Shown here: positions 27,244 to 35,277 of the stretch, piece after piece
Numbering within the stretch: the stretch's first letter is position 1
Layout: each line of letters starts with the position of its first letter
Assembly: GCA_018372555.1 (NCBI GenBank)
Contig: JAHAIU010000001.1
Location: forward strand, 1 to 64,000
From: Clostridium sp.
Lineage (GTDB): Bacteria > Bacillota > Clostridia > Clostridiales > Clostridiaceae
DNA length: 64,000 nucleotides
Direction of reading: 5' to 3'
Notes under the pieces: generated by a model
Seen by the model: the letters and a program-made list of their open reading frames with translations, nothing else
What the model was told of the DNA's origin: nothing
The model's database searches: none
Program-made: the position numbers and the translations under genes

Positions 27244-28195
27244 CTGGCACTTTTTCTCCTATTGATTTAGCATTTGCAGCTTCTAGGATTTTAAAATAAT
27301 TGATATAATCTTCTTTATTATCCTCTGCTGGTACAAAAGTAATATTACTACTTTCAATTGATTTTTCAAGGATATTTACATCTACCTGTGATCCATTATC
27401 TACAGAGAAGGTTGCAGCATCCTTTTTATTTTCATTAACCCAATTTATTGAATTTTCTACTTCTTTTAATAGCTCTTTTACAAATTTATTATTAGTACTA
27501 ATTAAATCTTCTTTAATAATTAAACTTGCTTGTGGAAATCCATTCTCACTATTAAATTTTTCCTTCCAAATATCATTTAGGCTTCCAATAACTTTAATGT
27601 CTTGATTTTTGCTTAGTATAGTAGTTAATGCCGGTTCAGGAACAACTGCATATTTAGCTTTTCCACCTAATATAGCTGGTGCAAGTTCTGTTGCCCCACC
27701 TACATAACTATATGTAACATCATTAATATTAAGTTCTTTTAATAAAGCTTTAAAAACTATATCTGGAGTTAGTCCATTACCAATGTTATATACTTCCTTA
27801 CCACTTAAGTTCTCAATATCTATTTCACCTTCAGTTGAAATTAAATATAATGCTCCAAAACCAGTAGTTCCTACAAGTTTATAACCTAAACCCTTATTAT
27901 AAGCTTGTGCTGCTAAATTAGATGGAACTATTGCTATATCTGGTTCCCCTTTCATAACTGATGCAGCTAAAGTATCTGCTGTATTTTCAATGGAATAATT
28001 AATATTATATTTCTTATCAACTTGAATATTTTCTTTTATCATCTTCGATATTGCCGTTGAAGGTACTCCATTAGGTGCTACAAAAGATACGTCTGTTTTT
28101 ACTACATCTTCTTCTGTCTTACTGCAGCCTGCAAATGATAATGCCATAATAAATAATGCTATTAAACTAATTACAATTCTACTTCTTTTCTTCAT
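27218..28195 (-). CDS. ABC transporter substrate-binding lipoprotein (NMT1/SsuA-like)
   Basis: The 325-residue protein has a lipoprotein signal with lipobox SFAGC (Cys24) and an NMT1-like periplasmic-binding fold (VSFVAPNGVPSTAISKMI, GEPDIAIVPSNLAAQAYNKG, YVGGATELAPAILGGKAKYAVVPEP). Relatives bind alkanesulfonates, taurine or pyrimidine precursors. Adjacency to cysK-cymR makes an organosulfur substrate attractive, but this is inference; no CymR operator was identified. It is the first gene of the operon, with AAGGGGGAATAGAT before the ATG. Confidence 0.82.
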   Translation of the reverse strand: MKKRSRIVISLIALFIMALSFAGCSKTEEDVVKTDVSFVAPNGVPSTAISKMIKENIQVDKKYNINYSIENTADTLAASVMKGEPDIAIVPSNLAAQAYNKGLGYKLVGTTGFGALYLISTEGEIDIENLSGKEVYNIGNGLTPDIVFKALLKELNINDVTYSYVGGATELAPAILGGKAKYAVVPEPALTTILSKNQDIKVIGSLNDIWKEKFNSENGFPQASLIIKEDLISTNNKFVKELLKEVENSINWVNENKKDAATFSVDNGSQVDVNILEKSIESSNITFVPAEDNKEDYINYFKILEAANAKSIGEKVPDEDFFYEG

Positions 28196-28286
28196 ATCTA
28201 TTCCCCCTTATAAATCCATTATATATTTCTTTCAATAAATAATCTACTTTTTAAGTATTTATGATATTTTAAGTTAAGAATAATTT

Positions 28287-28321
28287 AAGCCTTAAAGTTT
28301 AATCTTCAAACTTTAAGGCTT
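28287..28321 (-). terminator. Terminator overlapping the end of rnz
   Basis: AAGCCTTAAAGTTT and its inverse AAACTTTAAGGCTT form a 14-pair stem; the rnz stop codon lies in the loop. The following T-run is weak. Confidence 0.65.
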
Positions 28322-29240
28322 TCTTCATACCGTCTTCACCTATAATAGTATTATTAAAAACTGATCTAGAATTATCAATAAAATCTATAGGTTCATTCAT
28401 TGCTGGACTAAAATGTGTAAGTAATAGTTCTTTTGCATTACTATCCCGAGCTAAAATCCCTGCTTCTCTAAAAGTCATATGCTTATTTTTAATAGCCTTA
28501 TCTATATCATCATCACTTCCATAAGTTCCTTCACATATAAATAAATCACTATCTTCTACTAAATCTATAATTTTATCAGTTGGCCTCGTATCTGTTATAT
28601 AACTTAACTTAATCCCTCTTCTTTCATCTCCAAGAACCATAGAACTATCATAGATAACCCCATTAAGCTCTACTATCTCTTCTCTTTGTAGCTTACTCCA
28701 TAAAGCTTTAGGAACATTCTTTCCTACTGCTTTATCTAAATTAAATTTTCTTTTTCTTTTAAGATATAGACTATATCCAATACAAGGTGCTGAATGATTA
28801 AGTTCTTCTGTATTAATTATAAGATCAGCCTTATCTTTTTCTGATAGCTCTATAAAACTCTTTTTAATAGCAAATGGTACTTCCCTTGAATTTTCCATTA
28901 CTTCTAACTCATATGGTAAGTATGGAAATAATACACTTAGCCCTTTTATTACATTAGTAATTCCTTTTGGCCCAACTATTATTAACTTCTCTTCTCTTCC
29001 ACTATTTCCAATAGTAGAAAGAAGTCCTGGTAATCCAACAATATGATCTCCATGAGCATGGGTAATTAAAATTATATCTATTGCCTTGAACCCTAAATTA
29101 TTTTTCCTTATTGCAACTTGAGTTCCTTCACCTACATCTATTAATATTTTTCTTCCATTTATATTTATAAAAAGAGATGATAAATGTCTATTTGGCATAG
29201 GCATTCCTCCACCACAACCAAGTAAAGTTAAATCTATCAT
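28299..29240 (-). CDS. rnz: Ribonuclease Z (tRNase Z)
   Basis: RNase Z cleaves the 3' trailer from tRNA precursors that lack an encoded CCA. The 313-residue metallo-beta-lactamase protein begins [20 protein letters not shown], has the metal motif [15 protein letters not shown] (His61, His63, Asp65, His66), the aspartate-bearing YITDTRP, the [11 protein letters not shown] exosite side and the late THFSPAM. GGGGTGTTATT precedes the ATG. Confidence 0.93.
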   Translation of the reverse strand: MIDLTLLGCGGGMPMPNRHLSSLFININGRKILIDVGEGTQVAIRKNNLGFKAIDIILITHAHGDHIVGLPGLLSTIGNSGREEKLIIVGPKGITNVIKGLSVLFPYLPYELEVMENSREVPFAIKKSFIELSEKDKADLIINTEELNHSAPCIGYSLYLKRKRKFNLDKAVGKNVPKALWSKLQREEIVELNGVIYDSSMVLGDERRGIKLSYITDTRPTDKIIDLVEDSDLFICEGTYGSDDDIDKAIKNKHMTFREAGILARDSNAKELLLTHFSPAMNEPIDFIDNSRSVFNNTIIGEDGMKKALKFED

Positions 29241-29254
29241 AATAACACCCCTTA

Positions 29255-29435
29255 TGATTTGCAGTTAACAATTAATAATTAAGGAAAAAACTCCATTTGG
29301 AGTTTTAAAAGAAATTACTTATATAATTCTACTCGAATTATATAAGTAATTGTGTCATTTTCAATTTTTAATTTGGGCTGTTTTAGCTACAGCCCATTAT
29401 TCATTTTTAATTTTTCATTGTTTGACAGCACCATA
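29255..29435. repeat. Composite dispersed repeat between deoD and rnz
   Basis: The segment contains AACAATTAATAATTAAGG, a hairpin AAAACTCCatttGGAGTTTT (about 29286-29306), a palindrome ATTACTTATATAATTC/GAATTATATAAGTAAT (about 29315-29350), GGGCTGT...ACAGCCC (about 29376-29395), and a right end ATTGTTTGACAGCACC (about 29417-29432) resembling the ends of the element at 3338 and the fragment at 50995. It looks like two or more repeat copies joined. It also separates deoD from rnz. Confidence 0.6.
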
Positions 29436-29444
29436 AAATATGCT

Positions 29445-30155
29445 TTATTTAGCAAGTTCTAAAGCAATTTCCATCATATCAGTAAAACTTTCTTGTCTTT
29501 CTTCTGGTGATGTTTCAATACCTTTAAATACATGGTCAGAAATTGTAAGTATTGATAAGGCTTCTACTCCATACTTAGCAGCAAGAGTATATAATTCTGC
29601 TGATTCCATTTCTACAGCTAAACAACCATATTCAGCCCAAAGATTAAGTCCTCCAACATTGGTATCATCATAAAATAAATCTGAAGATAAAATATTACCT
29701 ACCTTCATATTTAACCCTTTTTCTTTTCCTTTATTATATGCATCTAATAAAAGATCAAAATTAGCTGTTGGTGCATAATCCATGCCAAGGAATCTTCTAT
29801 TATTAATTCCTGAATTAGTTGATGCACTTTGTGCTAAAACTATATCCCTTACATTAACGTTATCATTTATTGAACCTGCTGATCCAATTCTAATAAGTCT
29901 TTTTGCTCCATAAAATCTTATAAGCTCGTTTACATAAATAGAATGTGACGGTAATCCCATTCCTGTTCCTTGAACAGATATTCTCTTTCCTTTATATGTT
30001 CCTGTATATCCATACATTCCTCTTACAGTATTATAGCAAACTGGATTTTCTAAATAAGTTTCAGCTATAAACTTAGCTCTTAATGGATCTCCTGGTAATA
30101 ATACTGTTTCTGCTATAGCTCCTTCATCAGCCATTATGTGTAAGTGCTTTGCCAT
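29445..30155 (-). CDS. deoD: Purine nucleoside phosphorylase, DeoD type
   Basis: DeoD reversibly splits purine nucleosides with phosphate, feeding purine salvage. The 236-residue protein has the conserved blocks [42 protein letters not shown] and the purine-binding [20 protein letters not shown] followed by ILTISDH. Length and sequence fit the bacterial hexameric enzyme. AAGGAGAATTTTAT precedes the ATG; single gene. Confidence 0.95.
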   Translation of the reverse strand: MAKHLHIMADEGAIAETVLLPGDPLRAKFIAETYLENPVCYNTVRGMYGYTGTYKGKRISVQGTGMGLPSHSIYVNELIRFYGAKRLIRIGSAGSINDNVNVRDIVLAQSASTNSGINNRRFLGMDYAPTANFDLLLDAYNKGKEKGLNMKVGNILSSDLFYDDTNVGGLNLWAEYGCLAVEMESAELYTLAAKYGVEALSILTISDHVFKGIETSPEERQESFTDMMEIALELAK

Positions 30156-30391
30156 ATAAAATTCTCCTTATTAATAAAATTTCTATATAATAGTGGGCTT
30201 AGCAAACAAATTTAATTTAATAACAAAATAATTTAAATAAAAAAATCTTAAAAAAGTTTTCTCCTTAATTTTTCATTTTTAGTTATTAATTTTTAATTGT
30301 ACTAAAGCTCCATCTATATTAATTATATACTTTTATATAAAAATTAAAAAGTGTAACTAGTAATATTATTTACTAATTACACTTAAAAATA

Positions 30392-31462
30392 CTAATAAAT
30401 TGGACTTGAAGTTATACTACTATCATTATCTCTTGGTGCATAAATATTTACTTTACCAAAACTTGTAGTATTAATGGTATAGACATCAGTTTGTGGATTA
30501 CCTAGTATTTCATAGGACAACCCTCCATATCTAGATGGCGCTAAAGAACCTACTTCATTTCCTATAACAGGTGCTTTAGATAATGGATATACTCTCCAAC
30601 TAGGAACAACATTTTTTAAATTTAAATACTTTTTATTGCCACTGTTTGATGATGAACTTCCACCATATAATGGACTAGCAGTTATAGTGCTATCATTATC
30701 TCTTGGTGCATAGATATTTACTGTCCCATAACTTTCAGTATATATTGTATATACATCAGTTTGAGGATTAGCACTTATCTTATAAGATAGTCCTCCAAAA
30801 TTAGAAGGTAGGACAAATCCTACTTCATTACCTATTACTGGTGCCTTAGTTAATGGATATACTCTCCATCTACTTACATGACTTAATAAATTTAAATATT
30901 TGTTTAAATTGTTACCAGGGTTACTTGGAACTTGTGGAGTGCTAGGGTTTGTTACCACTGATCCTGTTAATCCCTTTACAATAGCTGTAGATATTTTATC
31001 TGGATTATAAATAGACATATCACTAGAATCAATAAAACATGTTTCAATAAGCATTGATTTTGCTACTATGCTTCCAACTAAAGCAAGAGCTGACCCATCC
31101 TTTACACCTCTATTAACATATCCTATATTACTCATTTCTTTTAAAATTGACACTGCTTCACTTAATTGAGTTCCATTTTTAGTATATATTTCAGTTCCTC
31201 TACCTCCACCAGCGTTTAAGTGGATAGATACTGAAATATTGGGATTTGCAGCATTAGCAGCACTTATTCTTCTACTTAAACTATTAGAAACACTAGTTGC
31301 ATAATCCGGAGAAACTACAATAACAGTATGACCTAACTTTTCAAGTTTAGCCTTTACAGCTTTTCCTATTTCCCTAGTTAAGTTTTCCTCCCTATATCCA
31401 TTCCCTGCTGCTCCTGTATCCGGACCTGACAAGCAATGTCCGTAATCTAGGGCTATTCTCAT
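30392..31462 (-). CDS. N-acetylmuramoyl-L-alanine amidase (amidase_3) with two C-terminal wall-binding repeats
   Basis: The 356-residue protein begins directly with the catalytic domain (MRIALDYGHCLSGPDTGAAG; zinc His8, Glu26, later SVSIHLNAG), ends it near residue 185, then has a proline-rich linker and two near-identical repeats of about 75 residues (YLNLLSHVSRWRVYPLTKAP and YLNLKNVVPSWRVYPLSKAP), each ending APRDNDS. It has no signal peptide, which is the plan of phage endolysins rather than exported autolysins. Similar repeats are seen in clostridial phage lysins. The ATG at 31462 follows AGAGGTGATTAGT. Confidence 0.87.
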   Translation of the reverse strand: MRIALDYGHCLSGPDTGAAGNGYREENLTREIGKAVKAKLEKLGHTVIVVSPDYATSVSNSLSRRISAANAANPNISVSIHLNAGGGRGTEIYTKNGTQLSEAVSILKEMSNIGYVNRGVKDGSALALVGSIVAKSMLIETCFIDSSDMSIYNPDKISTAIVKGLTGSVVTNPSTPQVPSNPGNNLNKYLNLLSHVSRWRVYPLTKAPVIGNEVGFVLPSNFGGLSYKISANPQTDVYTIYTESYGTVNIYAPRDNDSTITASPLYGGSSSSNSGNKKYLNLKNVVPSWRVYPLSKAPVIGNEVGSLAPSRYGGLSYEILGNPQTDVYTINTTSFGKVNIYAPRDNDSSITSSPIY

Positions 31463-31510
31463 ACTAATCACCTCTATACATAATATGCAAGCTTCATAGT
31501 ATTGCTATTG

Positions 31511-32803
31511 TTAATTTTTCATAATATTTCTAAGTGTGCCTATCATATATAAAGAACCAGAGGCTAAGATTAAGTCATCTTCCTTAGCTTTAGATTTAGC
31601 ATAATTAATTGCATCTGAATAATTATCAAAGGCAATACAATTATTATTGTATTTTTTAACTATATTTTTTAAATCCTCTGCCCCTTTAGCTCTAACTGAA
31701 TTGGCAGTTAATGTATATACTTCAGTTGCTAATGGTGCCAAAACCTTAACTATCTTTTCTACTTCCTTATCTGCTAGTACACCTAGAAGCAAATAAAGCT
31801 TGCTATATATAAAGTATTCACTTAAATTACTTTTTAAAAATTCTACTCCAGAAGTATTATGTGCTCCATCTAAAACAATACAAGGATTCTTACTTAAAAC
31901 CTCTAATCTTCCCTTCCATTTTACTTTTTCAACTGCAGATTTAACTTTCTCTACATCTAATTTAATATACTTAAGATTATCTAATTCTTTTACCCCTTCT
32001 ATAGCTAAAGATAGATTTATAATTTGGTGCTTTCCTAATAATGATAAGTTTAATTCTTCATCTTTACCTTTTAGCTTAACTAAAATTCTTTGAGAAATTT
32101 TATTATTATTTACACCTATAAATTTATAGTTATCTAAATTAGTAATTATTAATTCAGACTTTGTATTTATAGCCCTATTAACAATTACTTTTAGAGCTTG
32201 CTCTTTTTGATTACAAGTTATTACAGGTATATTATCTTTTATAATACCTGCTTTTTCATTAGTTATTTCTTCGATTGTATTACCTAAAATATTTGTATGA
32301 TCTAAACTAATTGATGTTATTATTGAAAGAATTGGTGTTAATACATTAGTTGAATCAAGCCTTCCTCCAAGACCTACTTCAATTACTCCAAAATCAACAT
32401 TATTTCTATATAAATAAAGAAACATTATGCAAGTTAATACTTCAAATTCTGTAGGATGATTAAAGCCCTCTTCAACTACCTTTTCCACATAAGGCTTTAT
32501 TTCATTAATTAAACTTATAAAATCCTCTTCCTTTATATTCTCTTCACTGATACGAATAGTTTCTTCTATATCTTCTAGGTGTGGAGAGTTAAAATATCCA
32601 ACCTTATATCCATGTTCAATTAATATTCTTCCTAGTATAGCTGATGTTGATCCCTTACCATTAGTACCTGCAATATGAATTAATTTTATTTTTTTATGAG
32701 GGTTACCTATTAACTCTAATAATCTTTCTGTTCTTTCAAGACCATAATTTGATCCAAGTACCCTTAGCCTTTCCAAGTATTTTAATGTATCTATATCCTT
32801 CAT
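31511..32803 (-). CDS. folC: Folylpolyglutamate synthase / dihydrofolate synthase
   Basis: FolC adds glutamate to dihydropteroate and folates. The 430-residue Mur-ligase-family protein has the P-loop HIAGTNGKGSTSA (about 46-52), EVGLGGRLDSTNVL, SLDHTNILGNTIEEI and the C-terminal LDGAHNTSG domain. I chose the ATG at 32803 (GGGATGGAG upstream); a GTG two codons earlier would overlap the preceding stop. It follows two ATP-grasp genes with a two-base gap, giving a tightly coupled three-gene unit. Confidence 0.92.
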   Translation of the reverse strand: MKDIDTLKYLERLRVLGSNYGLERTERLLELIGNPHKKIKLIHIAGTNGKGSTSAILGRILIEHGYKVGYFNSPHLEDIEETIRISEENIKEEDFISLINEIKPYVEKVVEEGFNHPTEFEVLTCIMFLYLYRNNVDFGVIEVGLGGRLDSTNVLTPILSIITSISLDHTNILGNTIEEITNEKAGIIKDNIPVITCNQKEQALKVIVNRAINTKSELIITNLDNYKFIGVNNNKISQRILVKLKGKDEELNLSLLGKHQIINLSLAIEGVKELDNLKYIKLDVEKVKSAVEKVKWKGRLEVLSKNPCIVLDGAHNTSGVEFLKSNLSEYFIYSKLYLLLGVLADKEVEKIVKVLAPLATEVYTLTANSVRAKGAEDLKNIVKKYNNNCIAFDNYSDAINYAKSKAKEDDLILASGSLYMIGTLRNIMKN

Positions 32804-32805
32804 TT

Positions 32806-33594
32806 TCACTCCATCCCTTTAACTTCATTTAATATATGATTTAGAAATTTTTCCATTGTATCATTAATTCCTAAATGACTTAACATTCTACTTCCTACAG
32901 CATCTTCAAATTCATTAAATAAAATTTCACCATTTTTTAAAAGAAGAAAATCTATTCCACCATAATCAATATTTAAGTTATTTAAAATTTTATTTATAAT
33001 TTTCTCTTCTTTAAATGAATACTTAAATATTTCTACACTTCCACCTTTAGTAAAATTAGAAACTATAGATTTCTCCTTAGGAATTCTTATTACTGCATGT
33101 TCAATTTTATTATTAATTATGTAAAACCTTATATCTCCAATGTAATCTTCAATATATTCTTGATAAACATTTTTACTAAAATCTAAGTTATCTAGATTTT
33201 CTAATATTCTAATGTTAATTCCACCATGCCCACTTTTAGGCTTTTCAATTATTTTTTTGTTTTTATCCATTTCTTTTAAATTACTATATACTTTGGGATA
33301 ATTAAGACCTAAGGTTTCTATATAATCATAAGCAATTAATTTATCATTTCCTAAAATACAAAACTTATAATCATTAAAAACCCTTACTCCCTCTTCTTCT
33401 AATTTAAATGTAATACTAAAATTCCTAGATCTATTTATTGCAAATAAAAAATCAACACAGACTCCATTAATTTCATCTTCTAAAAAAAGCCTTATATTTA
33501 AACCTTTTTTTCTTCCATCTTCAATTAACCAATCTATATATGATAAATTTTTACTTAAGTCTTCTCTACTATAAATAACAATACCTTCTATCAT
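32806..33594 (-). CDS. ATP-grasp (YheC/YheD or RimK-like) protein, second of a pair
   Basis: The 262-residue protein has an N-terminal domain (MIEGIVIYSREDLSKNLSYI), then ATP-grasp blocks: KIIEKPKSGHGGINIRIL (nucleotide-binding lysine and Gly-rich loop), VYQEYIEDYIGDIRFYIIN, TKGGSVEIF and GGIDFLLLKNGEILFNEFED, the last bearing the magnesium-binding acidic residues. ATP-grasp enzymes join a carboxylate to an amine or thiol through an acyl phosphate. The substrate is unknown. The ATG at 33594 overlaps the TGA of the upstream paralogue (ATGA) and has AGGGGAAATTTT before it. Confidence 0.75.
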   Translation of the reverse strand: MIEGIVIYSREDLSKNLSYIDWLIEDGRKKGLNIRLFLEDEINGVCVDFLFAINRSRNFSITFKLEEEGVRVFNDYKFCILGNDKLIAYDYIETLGLNYPKVYSNLKEMDKNKKIIEKPKSGHGGINIRILENLDNLDFSKNVYQEYIEDYIGDIRFYIINNKIEHAVIRIPKEKSIVSNFTKGGSVEIFKYSFKEEKIINKILNNLNIDYGGIDFLLLKNGEILFNEFEDAVGSRMLSHLGINDTMEKFLNHILNEVKGME

Positions 33595-34484
33595 AAAATT
33601 TCCCCTAATATATACTCTAGTATTTTTCTCCCAAAGCTCTTTCCCCAAAGTTCTTCAAAGCTTAAAAAATTCAAATTAGAATTTACTTCACAAATAATCG
33701 GCTTATTATTTTCACCAAATAATAAATCAACACCTGAAAAGTCTAACCCAAGGGCCTTATGTGCTTTTAATGCTAACTTTTCCTGTTCTTCTGTTAAATC
33801 TATTAATCTCCCTTTTCCACCTTGGCTAATATTAGCTCTAAAATCTTTCTCAGACTCCCTAAGCATAGCCCCTATTACTTTATCACCTATAATATTTACT
33901 CTAATATCCCTACCAAAGCTACTTTTTATATTTTCTTGAATAATAAAATCTATATTTTTCTTATTTAATTCAGTAACCTTATTAATAAATTCTTCCCTAT
34001 TATTTATTAGATAAACTTGCATACCAAAAGATCCCATAGATTCTTTTATTATTACACTCTCACCTAAAGCCTCATAACATTTGACTAGGTAATCTTCGCT
34101 GTTAAGTGAGTAATCAAATATCATAGGTGATAAAATAGTTCTTGGCATCCTTATATTACTATTTGAAAGCACTAAATGCATTAATCCTTTATGATCACAA
34201 TTCTTTATTGCCTCACTTGAATTAAAGACTTTAAAACCCATTTTTTCAAGGTGCTTAGCAAGTAATACATCCTTATCCCAAAAAATTATAAACTTAGGCT
34301 CTTCTAAGCTTTTTAAATATACTAATTCAGCTTCTCCACTTTTTGAGTACATAGGAATTATTTCTGTATTTTTAACTGCTTCCAATTTAATATTTAGCTT
34401 CTTTCCATCTTCAACTAAGGAATCTACTAGCTTTAAAATTTTAGGAACATTTAAAGTTCCATTATAAATTATCCATCCTGTCAT
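33591..34484 (-). CDS. RimK-like ATP-grasp protein, first of a pair
   Basis: The 297-residue protein has the RimK-type layout: an N-terminal domain (MTGWIIYNGTLNVPKILKLV), ATP-binding blocks SVIIKESMGSFGMQVYLI and IIQENIKSSFGRDIRVNIIG, SQGGKGRLIDL and the metal-binding LDFSGVDLLFGENNKPIICEVNSNLNF. RimK relatives add glutamate or other amino acids to proteins, F420 or peptides. The pair of different ATP-grasp genes upstream of folC suggests successive ligations, but no acceptor gene (peptide or cofactor) is visible in the cluster. Confidence 0.78.
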   Translation of the reverse strand: MTGWIIYNGTLNVPKILKLVDSLVEDGKKLNIKLEAVKNTEIIPMYSKSGEAELVYLKSLEEPKFIIFWDKDVLLAKHLEKMGFKVFNSSEAIKNCDHKGLMHLVLSNSNIRMPRTILSPMIFDYSLNSEDYLVKCYEALGESVIIKESMGSFGMQVYLINNREEFINKVTELNKKNIDFIIQENIKSSFGRDIRVNIIGDKVIGAMLRESEKDFRANISQGGKGRLIDLTEEQEKLALKAHKALGLDFSGVDLLFGENNKPIICEVNSNLNFLSFEELWGKSFGRKILEYILGEIL

Positions 34485-34596
34485 ACTAAACCAACTCTCT
34501 TATTATGTAGTATTTATTAACCTATTTTTATCACTTTAAAAATTCTTTGTCAACCTTTATACTATTATTATCTTAACATATACGAAGGAGACAATT

Positions 34597-35028
34597 ATGA
34601 ATGATTTAAAGGAAGTATTAAAATTAGATTTAAATAAAATATCTATTTATGAAATAAATGAAGAAAAACTAATAGAACTAAAAAATTGTGATTATTATAT
34701 AAAAAATAATTTTTACTTTTGGCTTATAAATAAAATCAATATATTTGAAGATAAAAATAACTTTAATGAACTAGCCTATTCACACTATTTAATGTCCTAT
34801 TATATTTTTATAGTTCTTACACCTTTATGCTATGAAGAACTAGCCTTCAATCATATAAAGAAAGCTTTAAAATATGATAGCAATATAAAATATAAAGAAT
34901 GGATTCTTATTTTCTCTACACTAGCTACTAGTTATTTAAAACAATATGATGCTATAAAAATAGCTGAAGAAGTAATTAATGAAGATCCTACAAGTACATT
35001 GGCCAATACTATTCTACAGATGTTTTAA
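34597..35028 (+). CDS. Uncharacterised helical protein with TPR-like C-terminus
   Basis: The 143-residue protein is entirely helical in appearance, rich in Asn, Lys and Tyr, with a C-terminal segment (EELAFNHIKKALKYDSN ... ATSYLKQYDAIKIAEEVINEDPTS) that resembles two degenerate TPR helices pairs. It has no signal or membrane segment. GAAGGAGACAATT precedes the ATG. Function unknown; a protein-interaction role is likely. Divergent from the ATP-grasp/folC unit. Confidence 0.6.
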   Translation: MNDLKEVLKLDLNKISIYEINEEKLIELKNCDYYIKNNFYFWLINKINIFEDKNNFNELAYSHYLMSYYIFIVLTPLCYEELAFNHIKKALKYDSNIKYKEWILIFSTLATSYLKQYDAIKIAEEVINEDPTSTLANTILQMF

Positions 35029-35178
35029 TATTAAAAAGTATCCTATTAAAATTTATTACTAATGTTTCAACTATAAAACAAAATAAACTTCAATAAAAAA
35101 ATTTACTTTGCAGACTATGTTTTTCTATAAATTATTAAAGTTATCTACAAATTTATAAAAATATACTATCCTAAAGAT

Positions 35179-35277
35179 AAAAAACTCCCTAAAAAGGGAG
35201 TTTTTTATTAAATCTAATTTCAGTAATTTGGTACAAATTACATCCTAAATTCTTCATTTTTAATTTTTCATTCTTAA
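35179..35277. repeat. Dispersed repeat copy with terminator, between TPR-like gene and valS
   Basis: A terminator hairpin AAAACTCCCT-AAAA-AGGGAGTTTTTT (35181-35206) is followed by AGTAATTTGGTACAAATTACATCC and by TTCTTCATTTTTAATTTTTC, the core of the dispersed repeat family. It ends exactly at the valS stop codon. The hairpin can serve both convergent genes. Confidence 0.7.

Noticed and set aside
30392..31462. Prophage remnant
   Set aside because: The lysin-like gene stands alone among housekeeping genes with no phage structural, integrase or attachment sequences.
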